Below, piece after piece: positions 31,647 through 40,928 of a stretch of DNA of 48,594 nucleotides. Made by a program: the position numbers and the translations under genes. Each line of letters starts with the position of its first letter. Within the stretch, counting starts at the first letter, position 1. Source of the DNA: Phaeoceros laevis (Eukaryota; Anthocerotophyta; Anthocerotopsida; Notothyladales); the NCBI GenBank assembly GCA_049999765.1, contig JBNGIQ010009078.1:128556-177149 (forward strand), given 5' to 3'. The notes below the pieces were generated by a model. It saw only the letters and a list, made by a program, of their open reading frames with translations, was not told the DNA's origin and did no database searches.

Positions 31647-33640
31647 ATGCCCGGCTGCACTGCTGTTCACCATTACCCCGGGGATGCGATCATCGGAGTC
31701 ATCACAGCCGTGGGTCACGGACCGAGTCCGAACCACACGACAGGGCTTTTCTTTGGTGAAAAGGACAGGTCTTCCCCACGCTCTTCAGACTGGAGCTCCC
31801 ATCCAAGTCTTCCCGGCCTGCTTCCAACTCTTGCCATCGTGTTGGTGTGGCCGAAATTGGACATGGGTGCCCTACTATGCTCTTTATCCGTAGGAAAGGC
31901 GCTTGAGGTGGCCAGGGCCCTGTTGGAGTCTCCAACTGTAGGTCCTTCCCTGCTTGGCACCTTGCGCCGGTATTCCCAGGATGGCCATAGGGATTTGCTG
32001 GTCTACAGAAACGACATGGTCGAATTATATAATTGCGGTGTACGGTTTGCAGGGCAGTCAGGGGAGAACATGCGCAGAGTTTGCTTGGCTCTCGTCCCCC
32101 TCATTTATGCCAGGTGGCAGGAGGAGAACCTGGGCAGCTACCCAGCAGGTTTCCAAACGTCGGATGAGCACAACTACCACACTATATACTTGGACAAGAT
32201 AGGAATTCGCATCCTCTGCGACAGCTTCCGCAACTCCAATGCGGTTCTGAAGAGAATGAAGCTCACAGTCCGCGGTTATGAGGAGGTAGGAGCTGCCAGC
32301 CTGGGCTCCTTCGTCGGCGCGAATTCCACAATTGAGGAATTCTCGCTGCAGGCCTGTAGGTGTGATGAATCAGCTGGCACTTTGGAATCGTTCTTTGGAG
32401 AGATTCAGGCTAACCGTAGCCTGCGGTCGCTCACAGTCATCGATGGCAATTGGGAGTCTACTCACCTACACGCACTCTGGAGTTCGAGGAAAAGGCCCGA
32501 GAACCAGGCGATTGGGACGAGGAAGGTGTTTGAAAGCCTGGGGTACATGCTGCAGCACAATTTGGTGCTGGCCACGCTCCGTATCAACTATGGGGTACCC
32601 AGGCTAGAGCAGGGCAGCATCAAAGCTCTCGCAGACGGGCTGCTCAACAACACCAGCCTCAAAGTGCTGCACTTGGGCCTGGAACTCCAGGGGAGTACTG
32701 AGCGGCCAGGTATTCTTAGCGAAGCGGATGCGGCGAGTCTGGGCGACATGCTTGCTAGTGCTGCGCTCCAAGACCTCCAAATTGACGACGAAATCAGGTG
32801 CAACCAGAAGCTTGTCGCTGGCCTGTCTCAAAATTCTACTCTCAATCGTTTGTCGGTACGGCTGGACAAGGTGGGGGCAAAGGCTGCGCTCGACCTGCTC
32901 ACGAGAGGTGGTGCCCCCAATCTCAAGAGCCTCACACTTTACTACTGCGACGCAGATGTCAAGTTCTTGACCGCCATGATCACTTCTAATCGGACCTTGC
33001 GCGGCCTCGGCTTGCCTGAAGCTGCATACTCTACAGAGGAATGGGCCGAGGCTATCGTGCCAGCATTTGGCAAAAACAGAGTTATTCGCGAGCTGGACCT
33101 GCGGGGTTGTTCCGGTGTGGATAACAGCAAGGTCTACAATGCTGTGCTCGACCTCCTCAACTCTAACACCACCCTCGAGACAATCGACCTCTACAAGACA
33201 CCTCTGGAAACAGCCGGAAAGGCAGAGTCGGTGCAGGAGGAGCTGCGTAGAAACAAAGCGTATGGAGCGGCTCTCAGCGACCTCCACAATGAGGCCCAAG
33301 TCGTGTCGTCTCATTCTGTGCGGATATCAATTTGCAGGCAAGAACCACTCTGTCCAACCTATGATCTACATACATATGTGCACCATTCTTGCAATTGAAA
33401 CTAGGCTAGCATTCATGACCAAGTGAATTTGATTGTGTTGAAACAAACAGGAAAAACAACACTTCGTGACACTATGCTGGCCATTGCCTTGCGCGCAAGC
33501 ACACACGAGACACTGGAATATGTGGGTGAGCAAGACCCTGAAAAACCACGGACACGGGGGTTCGAGGTTTGCACCCTCTTGGATAAGTCCGATCTCAGAG
33601 TCAAAACATCTGCATATTGGACGCAGACCTTGGCGACTGA
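31647..33640 (+). pseudogene. LRR-Roc (ROCO-like) gene, frameshifted and truncated
   Basis: A long open frame from the ATG at 31647 encodes about 550 residues. After an ill-defined N-terminus come leucine-rich repeats of the NLR/ribonuclease-inhibitor kind, with recurring LxxLxLxxC/N patterns such as LKSLTLYYCDADVKFL and IRELDLRGCSGVDNS. Near 33,290 the frame slips by one base; in the new frame it reads RPKSCRLILCGYQFAG up to 33,337. An intron with a GC donor (AG/GCAAGA, 33338-33450) then joins GKTTLRDTMLAIAL, completing a P-loop GYQFAGKTTL, as in the Roc GTPase domain that follows LRRs in ROCO proteins. The P-loop exon continues with RTRGFEV (switch-like) and loses resemblance near 33,600. 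No COR or kinase part is seen. The slip and the truncation make it probably non-functional, unless the slip is an assembly error. Confidence 0.62.
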
Positions 33641-33648
33641 CGATGATT

Positions 33649-33712
33649 GTTGGTTTGCAGGTCCGCATGGCGCGCTCTTTGTTGGTTTGCAGGTCCGCAT
33701 GGCGCGCGCAAA
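33649..33712. repeat. 32-bp tandem duplication at a breakpoint
   Basis: GTTGGTTTGCAGGTCCGCATGG plus CGCGC occurs at 33649 and again at 33681. The duplication sits between the end of Roc-like similarity and the next gene's ATG (33699), and repeats both a splice-acceptor-like TTTGCAG and the ATG context. Confidence 0.9.
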
Positions 33713-35577
33713 GAGCAGGACTGAAAGAGGCGAGGTGTTGATGCCCCGAGGTGGAGCAGCAGGTAGGCCGGCTGCTCCTTCACCCTCCCTACCGGGCAGC
33801 GGGAATTGGGCCGCCTCCTTGGCGGAGGCTGTCAAGGAGTATCAGGGCGGGGCGGTGCAGGAGAACGACGATGTGTCCCTCCGCCTACGTGAGGTGCTGG
33901 CAGGGCTTCCGGACAGGCGGGTCCTGAGGCAAGTGCTGGAGGACCTGTGTGGAACGACGGAGGATGAAGAGGGACGTCCAGCAGCAATTGGGCAGCAGCA
34001 GCAGGGTCCCGCCTGCCCTCCAGGCGAGAGGATGTTGGAGCCCAGGCACAACAGCTATGTCAAGCGGATATGGGAGCTGGTGTGCACAAGGTTTCTTGGG
34101 CTGCTGTGCTGGAGGAACCAGCCGGAGTGGGTCAAGATTGAAGTCGTGAGGACAGTGCACCGGGAATTCCCCAGAATGAAGGAGAACAAACAGATTCGCA
34201 AATCTTTTTCAGATTGTTCAAAGCAAATTGTTCAAAGCAACGGAACTTTCGGTAAGAGAGGCGGCAAAGCGGACGGGAGAAGAGTACCTGGAGTCAAGCA
34301 TCTTGACCGAACGGTGGCAACCTCACCATGTCACGAAGAAGGTGTGGGACCACGAAGAAGGTGTGGGACGAGGCAGTGGGGTATGCTGTGGTGGTGGCTC
34401 AAGATCCAGACCCACAGCCTCAGAGCCAGCAATCTCGGGCAAGGCAGAAAGCGTTGGACGCGTATGGGCCTTGCCACTTTGGAAGAGGTGGTGAGGAAGG
34501 GTTCAGATTCCGTTTTTACGAGCTGTACCATCGCTATCCAGACATTGGGGAACTGGCATGGGGCTACAATTGTGAGCTGGCCAGGATGGAGGAGTACATG
34601 ACTGCAGGAGGTGAGGAGTTTGCATTGTTCATGCAGATTTGAGACGTGTTGAGGCACTAACATGCGTGTGTGGTTGTGTGGGCACAGGGAGCCGGCAGGG
34701 CCAGGGGGAGGAGGAAGAGGAAGACGAGGTGCAAGGGGAGGAGGAGGGGGGGGGGACAGGGGGGGCAGGAAGAGGAGGACTGGGAAAAAGGGGAGGCAGA
34801 AATGTCCCCTGTCCAGAAAGAGGACCTCAGCCATGTGAGGGAGGTGATGGATACACAACCTGGGAGCCCTCCTGCGGTGGACATTTTGGATATGGACCGC
34901 AATGCGTTGGTGAGGACATGCTTGAATTGATGTAGACTGGAATGCATGGATTGCGGGAGGTGTCACTCAAGTAAATTTTTTTTTGTCAGGAGAACGCTGC
35001 AGCAATCCCCCGAGCTTACGGGGATGCGGACAACATGGCTCAACCTCCGATTGTGGAGGAGCAGCCGGGGTCGCAGGAAGTTAGGAAGGCTGGGGCCCCG
35101 AAGAATAAGCGGAGGAAGGTGGCACTCATCGCCACACTTCTGGCGGGTGGCCCACCTAATGCAGGCATGGCTGAGGAGGAGCCTCTAATTCCAGCACCTC
35201 CAGCACCTAATGCAGGCATGGCTGAGGAGGAGCCTGTAATTCCAGCAAGGAAGAAGGCGGGGAGGCCTCGGAAACGGAGGGCAGTGGAGGAGGCACCGGT
35301 GGCGCATCCTGCGAATTCGAAGGTGGGGCAGGTCTATCAGAAGAGAAAGAGCAAGGTGGCAGCTGCCCCACCTGCCGGAGCTCTTGCAGCGGTGGGGCAT
35401 GTTTCAAGTGAGCAGGCAGGACGCGTGTTGCGGGTGAGGACGGAGGTGGCACCTGCTGACCACGGAGGACTGAATGCCGGGGTCACTGCCAGCAACCAGC
35501 GGAAAGCGGGAGATCGAGCAGCCAGGGCACCGAAACCTCCCCTTCTGCCTCCATTTAGAGCGGCATTTAGATGAAAT
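33699..35577 (+). pseudogene. Unrecognised multi-exon gene with acidic tract and AT-hook, damaged
   Basis: Coding-like segments follow one another. From the ATG at 33699 (MARAKSRTERGE) about 165 residues include YVKRIWELVCTRFLGLLCW and KIEVVRTVHREFPRMKENK. A second segment reads LFKATELSVREAAKRTGEEYL. A third reads VGYAVVVAQDPDPQPQ then RFYELYHRYPDIGELAWGYN, ending at a good GTGAGG donor near 34,610. A fourth (from about 34,689) is acidic, EEEEEDEVQGEEE. The last exon (34990-35577) carries a 17-residue in-frame repeat (PNAGMAEEEPLIPA) and an AT-hook, KKAGRPRKRR. A 19-bp tandem duplication at 34,332-34,369 shifts the frame exactly from segment two to three, and a G-run near 34,750 shifts it again. 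I do not know the family; a transposon-derived or DNA-binding nuclear protein is a guess. Confidence 0.5.
35161..35260 (+). repeat. 51-bp in-frame tandem duplication
   Basis: GCAGGCATGGCTGAGGAGGA begins at 35161 and again at 35212. The period is 51 bp, so the reading frame is kept and the peptide NAGMAEEEP(L/V)IPA is repeated. Confidence 0.9.
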
Positions 35578-36287
35578 TAGCATTCTGATTAGTAGAATCG
35601 GAGCGTCGGGAGGCAGCGTGGAATTTACAATATGGAATTTGTAATTCCGGAATATTATATATTACTTTCTAATATTATATATTACTTTCCATTTTCACTT
35701 TTAAAATTAGCTAGAGTGAATGTTTTAACCAAAGATGTCAGAAAGTGACAGGTGGCTGGGTCTGACATATCCTTGTCAGCAAGACACGTCAGCGGAAGAT
35801 TGGAAACGTGTCGCGATGAGAGTGGCCGTGGTCCCGGGATGGTGGCGTCAAAAGTGGCCATTTGGAGGTCACGGATTCGACGGAAAGACATCCTCGGAAC
35901 AACGTGCGTGCCTGAAGAGTGGGCGCGGGCCGACACGCGGCGGACGGCCACACAACGGGCGAGAGTAAAACAGTGCAGGGGGGATGGACACGCGGCGGAC
36001 GTGCCCGGGATGGCAGTGCGCCGCGGGCGGACACGCGGCGGGCGCTGGCGTCCCTTCCGACGCACGTTGTCCTTGTTGCAGTCCGGACGCCGCACGGCAG
36101 ATTGTCCAGCATGGACTGTCCATCGTGGCCTGGCCTCACACCGTGGTCTTTCCATCGTGGCCTGCCCTCACACCGTGGACTGTCCAAGGTGGCCTGCCCT
36201 GACAGGACTGCCCTGCGGACCGGACTGGCCTGACATCAGGCAGGGCGTTGTCAGGACTGGCCTGACAACGCGCGTCAGACCACCTCT
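35578..36287. other. AT-rich then GC-rich noncoding block with diverged repeats
   Basis: Positions 35,580-35,720 are AT-rich with a duplicated AATATTATATATTACTTTC. From 35,900 the base composition turns sharply GC-rich. CGGACACGCGGCG-like words recur at about 35,930, 35,985 and 36,028. A unit of about 32 bp (CATCGTGGCCTGCCCTCACA plus CCGTGGACTGTC) recurs between 36,110 and 36,250. Long open frames here are by-products of the repeats. Confidence 0.6.
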
Positions 36288-36465
36288 CACTAGTACTGGG
36301 AACCGTTGCAAACGAACATGCAACGACGATTAGACAACGGTCCCTGCAACGGTCCGTCCCTAATAGCCGCGGCGAAGGGGGGGGCAGGAGAACCGTTGCA
36401 AAGAGGTGTTCCGTTGCGGAACAGTTGCTTAGAGGCATTGCGTAGGGACCCAAATTTTAGTAGTG
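36288..36465. mobile_element. Possible miniature CACTA element
   Basis: The left edge reads CACTAGTACTGGG and the right edge ends CCAAATTTTAGTAGTG, whose complement starts CACTACTAAAATTTGG, the terminus type of CACTA (En/Spm) transposons. Between them CCGTTGCAA and its complement or close variants recur at least five times in both orientations, like the subterminal repeats of this class. The length is about 178 bp and there is no coding capacity. The inner parts of the two ends are not clearly complementary and I see no convincing 3-bp target duplication, so the left boundary is uncertain. Confidence 0.42.
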
Positions 36466-36472
36466 GATCCAG

Positions 36473-36754
36473 GTGCTAGCGGTGGAGTGGGACACCTTTC
36501 AGGAATCTTCGAGCCTGGACGTCGACAGCAATCACGTAGGGCTGGACATCAACAGTGTGCTATCCGTCAAGGCGCAGGGGCTCGGCGAGTTCGGGTTCCA
36601 CCTGAATGCCTCCCAAAATCTGTAGCGCTTTCAGGTCCGGATCGAGTACGATGCAGGACTGGCGCAGATAGTGGTTTACATGGCGGATTGGCGGCCTGAG
36701 GCATCACTGCGCTGGTGCTGTCCTACACAGGCTTCAACCTCTCCAGATACGTCC
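36473..36754 (+). pseudogene. L-type (legume) lectin domain remnant
   Basis: Translation from 36473 gives VLAVEWDTFQESSSLDVDSN, then HVGLDINSVLSVKA, the metal-site strands of legume lectins and lectin receptor kinases (compare the family pattern VEFDTF...D..HVGIDVNS). An in-frame TAG interrupts it at about 36,625. RFQVRIEYDAGLAQIVVYMA continues the domain, and a further slip leads to LVLSYTGFNLSRYVQ. No signal peptide, transmembrane segment or kinase is present. It ends within a base or two of the antisense Ty3/gypsy remnant. Confidence 0.72.
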
Positions 36755-38062
36755 AGGTACATTTGTAATTTCAATGACCAGCGAGCTAGCTTCCCTTGCA
36801 GGTCCTTGCATGTCATCAGCCACTTAAGGTCGAAGTGGTCGGTCTGAAGCTCAAAAAATGCACTATACAAGTACGGACAGAAGAGTTTTACAGTCCATAG
36901 CACTGCTTGGCACTCACCCTCAAAAAATGCACCATACAAGTACGGGCGGAAGAGTTTTATAGTCCATACTCCATAGCACTGCTTGGCACTCACCCTCCGT
37001 AGCCGAATAATTTAGTTCAGGGCCTTTGAGTTTCTAGCTGGCGTAATACACAACTGCTTCATACTTGTGGCCAGACTAATGCTGTGGGAGACCAATCTGT
37101 TTGGACCAGAAAGGGCTTGTTGAGATCAGGTCGAATCAAAACAGGCGCAGAGGTAAGAGTCCATTTGATAGCTGCAAATGCTTCTTCACAAGCCTCCGTC
37201 CAACTCCATACCCGTCCCTTCTGTGTCAGGTTCGTTAATGGCACAGCAATGGCAGCAAACTTAGGATGGAACTTTGAGTAATGCTGAAAAAGTCCTAGTA
37301 CATGCTGGAGTCCTTGAACATCTCTAGGTGGCAGCCGCTGCAAACTTCTAATAGCATTTGTTTTGGCAGGATCCACCATCAGCAGTCAAGAGATATCCCA
37401 AGTAGGGCACTTCCTGCGTCATGAATTTACATTTGGGAAAAGAAGCAAGCAAACCAGCCTTAATAAGCAAGAGGAGCACTGTCCGGAGACTCTCACAGCA
37501 CTCCTCAAATGTATGTGCATGCGAGAGGAGGTCATCCAGGTAGGCCTTACAAAAGTGCCTAACGGCAAAGAGAACTGCATCAGCCAACCCTTGGAAAGTT
37601 AACACAGCAAAGCTAATCCAAACGCAATGGGGATCCACTCATGGTGCCCTTGATTGGTGGAAAATTTTTTTTTTTGGCGACTTATGGCACTTTATAAATG
37701 TAAAAGTTTACACATTACATAAGGGGTTTTTACCCCCCTTAATTTACCATGGAAAATGTTGGCTTGCACATGGAGGACGCTCCCATTGGAATTTGCCAAT
37801 ACGCACAATGAAGATCAATCAGGCAGAACCAAGCAGACAGCGCAACAGCATTTATCATATCCTCAATAAGGGGCATAGGATAATGCTCCTTGTCACCTTA
37901 TTGACAGCTCTCTAACCAATACAAAAGCGCCAGTCGCCCGAAGGCTTCATGACTAGGACAACACTTGCATTCCACGGGCTCCGGCTTTCACGAATTACTC
38001 CCAGAGCTAGCATGTCGTCCACCTCCCTCTGAATAGTCCGCCATTTCTAAGCCTACCTGGTA
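36755..38062 (-). mobile_element. Ty3/gypsy retrotransposon remnant (reverse transcriptase and RNase H)
   Basis: Read on the minus strand from 38,062: WRTIQREVDDMLALGVIRES and VVLVMKPSGDWRFCI (N-terminal reverse transcriptase), ALSAWFCLIDLHCAYWQIP, then an AT-rich insertion at about 37,650-37,740. The catalytic AYLDDLL motif and FPKCKFMTQEVPYLGYLL follow at about 37,560-37,400, then FAAIAVPLTNLTQKG and LNKPFLVQTDWS, and RNase H with LQTDHFDLKWLMTCKDLQGK. Several frameshifts and stops disrupt it. A 69-bp in-frame duplication (36,851-36,990) repeats the segment around KLFRPYLYGAFFE. No integrase, gag or LTR could be assigned next to it. It cannot encode a working polyprotein. Confidence 0.85.
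36851..36990. repeat. 69-bp tandem duplication inside the RNase H remnant
   Basis: TCAAAAAATGCAC through TGGCACTCACCC occurs from 36851 and again from 36920 with a few substitutions and a 7-bp insertion in the second copy. Confidence 0.9.
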
Positions 38063-38757
38063 GCACCAAAGTCAAAGGAAGACTTCGTCTAAACACAAAA
38101 ATGGAGTTACAATCATCACTTCTTCAATTTACCATCACCGTAAGCATGGAGGTTACATTACAAAATAGTACAACTTTCATAATCATTTGTGCTTCTAAAA
38201 TAAGGTCAATATCATAAAAGTAGCTCAATCATGATTGAAAGGAAGGAATGTATTCAAAGTATCCTAGTGAAATCTTGCACACTACATCAATCAAATGTAT
38301 CGTGGTGGGATCTCACCGCACTACGTACGTCAAATGCTACACGGTCACTTTAGCCACTTGCAACCCTTTGTAACGTGGTTGCCTAACTAGGCNNNNNNNN
38401 NNCACTTTAGCCACTTGCAACCCTTTGTAACGTGGTTGCCTAACTAGGCTGATTAACTTGGGAAGCCTACTAGCTAGCCTACCTAATTTCAAGCACTACG
38501 TCAAATGCGACCCATTCGAAATGTATCGTGTTGAAAGCTTACGCACTACGTACGTCAAATGCGACGTGGTCACTTTAGCCACTTAGAATCCTTCCTAACC
38601 TGGTTGCTTAACTAGGCGCCTAACTAACTTAGGAGGACTATCCTACCTAATTTCAAGCGCTGCGTAGTAGTGGGGGGCGTGCTATGCCAACTCCACATGG
38701 GGATCGAGCACGCCGCCGTATTGGTGCTGCATGCCTTAGAGAGAATGGGTGGGCATC
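38063..38757. repeat. Diverged satellite-like repeats, no gene
   Basis: Between 38,290 and 38,680 the motifs CACTACGTACGTCAAATGC, GGTCACTTTAGCCACTT, AACGTGGTTGCCTAACTAGGC and CCTACCTAATTTCAAGC recur with an apparent period near 190 bp. Related CTAACTAGG words continue to about 39,090. No coding sequence was found. Confidence 0.65.
38393..38402. other. Assembly gap (10 N) with identical 47-bp flanks
   Basis: Ten N fill this gap. The 47 bases before it (38346-38392) are identical to the 47 bases after it (38403-38449). This looks like an unmerged contig overlap, or a collapsed tandem repeat of the surrounding satellite-like sequence. Confidence 0.95.

Positions 38758-38805
<48 letters not shown>
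38758..38805. repeat. (TAA)16 microsatellite
   Basis: About 48 bp of uninterrupted TAA repeats. Confidence 0.97.
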
Positions 38806-39137
38806 GTTTATACGTGCTATGCCGACTCCTCATCTATGCTAAGCAGGAGCCACGCCAACCTCATCTCTAGAAGCAGACACTCATAGCGGTTGCAACCTAA
38901 TTATAAGCAAGTCTAACCTATCCTTAGCCACTCGTCGACGAACCCTTTCTAACCTAGTTCCCTAACTAGGTTGACTAACTTGGCAGCCTAACTAACCTAC
39001 CTACACACTCTAACTAGGAAGCTTAACTATGCAGCCTAACTAGCCTAACTTGTGAAGTTAGGCCATAACTATGCAGCCTAACTCTTTGAATAAACTTGGT
39101 TAAGGGAACAACATTCGCTGAAGCAGCTTCTGACAGA
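38806..39137. other. No gene; CTAACTAGG-rich sequence
   Basis: Low-complexity CTAACTAGG, GCAGCCTAACT and TAACTATGCAGCCTAACT words recur. Nothing else recognised. Confidence 0.4.
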
Positions 39138-39216
39138 TATGCCTACATCTAACACGCTCCCACATTTTGCATACACATTGACCAGCATTTCTCCCACAAA
39201 CACATCAGACTCAAAC
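39138..39216 (-). pseudogene. PPR fragment
   Basis: The minus strand reads FESDVFVGEMLVNVYAKCGS, the typical L/S junction of PLS-class PPR proteins. About 26 residues remain, and they differ from the two intact PPR genes here, so it came from another member. No further PPR motif flanks it. Confidence 0.72.
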
Positions 39217-40032
39217 CAACTGTCCAGTACTCCGTAAGTCTCTATAGAGAGATCTGCTCACTAAGTGTAAAAATTGTGAACCATTTTTTGACGTCACATC
39301 TCTTGCTTGTTTGCATGCCTTCTCAGCTTGTTTCAGTGCTTGAATGTCGGCAGAAATTTCCAGTACGATCTCTGTTTGCTATGTTTCGACCACCAGCTTG
39401 TGAACGGGAGAATTAGCGTCTCACAGTTTCGAAGAATCGAGCGCCCAGACTCGTGTTCTGCGGTCCATGTCTTGCTGTTTTGCTGTAACAGCTACGGTGC
39501 CACTCCCATCTGCGGGCCAGCATACATGAACAGCTCGTGCGTACATATTCTCCTTGCTCTTTCCTTACCTTCCAGACAGGTTTTGAGTTCAAGACTAGAC
39601 CAAGCTTGCCAAGAGTGGTCACCAGAAAATGTGTTCGACCTAATTGTCTGTCTACACCGTGTGATGGATGGCAGGAGCCGAAGCAACACTCTCTGCCTCA
39701 AGTGCTTCCTCATCCTCCAAGCCGAAGAGCAACAGGTGTACACTCCAGTGGAGCCCGGTTGTTGTAACATGGCCTGCGGCAGGGGTTGACCCGGTGCCCA
39801 AGGCTACTGCTGCTGGTAGGGTGCCAAAGACTGGGGCGCTTGAGCCATTGGTCTAACCTGCTGCTGAGACTGGAACTGCTGGGGCGGGGGTTGAAAGCCA
39901 ACTTGCCCATACTCCATGTGTTGTAATTCACAATTTGAAAAAAAAGAAGACTTAGTGTATTGTGGTATTCTATTACTCCAAGAAAACTCGTCCTTCAGTC
40001 AGCAGAGAGGAATCCCTCTGCGTGTCCTTCCT
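39217..40032. other. No gene I can support
   Basis: Open frames on both strands are short and unlike known proteins. A minus-strand stretch near 39,290-39,380 reads IVLEISADIQALKQAEKACK and could be an exon scrap. Confidence 0.35.
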
Positions 40033-40928
40033 CTAGATCTCAACAGCAGCAGCTGTAGCAGACTTCAGAGCCATCCGGCCCTTACCCTCCAAGACGACAG
40101 AGTCAGGGAGGACATGCTCAGAGCGCATGGTCTTGGTATGTACTGTCTCCAGACAAACAACCTTGAGCTTCCGCCTTCCAAACGTGGTGGGAAATTGTGC
40201 ACGCAGCACTTCATGCACCTCTGCCTCATCCAGAACAACCACACTAGGTGACGTAGCGGGATCCTGCTCAATCACAAAGATCGTTAGAGTCAAACATCGA
40301 AGCGCTTTCAGCCTCACCACAAATCCCAGGATCATCCACATGCTGACAGACTTGGGCAAGAAAAGATGTCCCGAGTTCAAAGCATCAAACTAGGGCTTGG
40401 TGTCCGAAGAGAAAACAATCAACAGCTAAAAATTCAATGCACACCTTACGAGCTTGGTCTGTCGGAGAGATGCATTGTCTGTTGTACCATACCATGTAGC
40501 ATCCAAATGCAAGCAGGCATGCCAGGAGGCATGTCAGGGCTACGGTTGCGTACAACACTTTTAGCCCCAGGTCTGTAAGATTCCGGCTTGCTTGCTCGAT
40601 GCCCTGCCCTATGTCACGGCCAGCTTGCTCGAGGCCCTGTCCTATGTCCCGGCCAGCTTGCTCCACCCCTGCCCAATGTCCCGGCCTGCACACTTCACAC
40701 CTCTATCAATCCCATGCCCTATCTCAGTGACACGCAGACCTCCGTAAACTGCAATTCCTGGTGAACACACTATCGACTAGGAGCGCGGCCCGCGAGAGAC
40801 ACTCCTCAGGTAACTGCAACAGACACTCCCTGAGCGTCACCTCCCTCCCTCACACTGACGCTTCGTAGACGCACACGCATGTACACAACAATCCCCAGGG
40901 CAAGAGCTGCAAAGACAGGAATCATCAT
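40033..40928 (-). pseudogene. Unknown membrane protein with 11-residue repeats, one frameshift
   Basis: Three exons can be placed: 40928-40841, 40757-40445 and 40389-40033. Phases agree except for one missing base in exon 2; allowing for it the product would be about 252 aa. Exon 1 encodes a hydrophobic anchor (MMIPVFAALALGIVVYM). Exon 2 starts IAVYGGLRVTEIGHGIDRG, then has three or more copies of an 11-residue repeat, EQAGRDIGQGL/I (33-bp DNA period at 40590, 40623 and 40656), then a strong membrane span, VALTCLLACLLAFGCYMVWY. Exon 3 is soluble and includes PSVVVLDEAEVHEVL. The base is missing at the junction of the first two repeat units (GGGCAGGGG-TGG near 40,670). I do not recognise the family. 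It may be a recent pseudogene or a live gene with a sequencing error. Confidence 0.5.

Noticed and set aside
34213-34240. 14-bp duplication (ATTGTTCAAAGCAA twice) as the cause of the frame change here
   Set aside because: A 14-bp insertion moves the frame by two, whereas the coding-like segments differ by one, so it does not explain the change alone; an intron may lie here.
35682-36453. Several long overlapping frames in the GC-rich block
   Set aside because: GC-rich short repeats without stop codons create them; translations are Arg/Pro/Cys-rich and change frame with each repeat.
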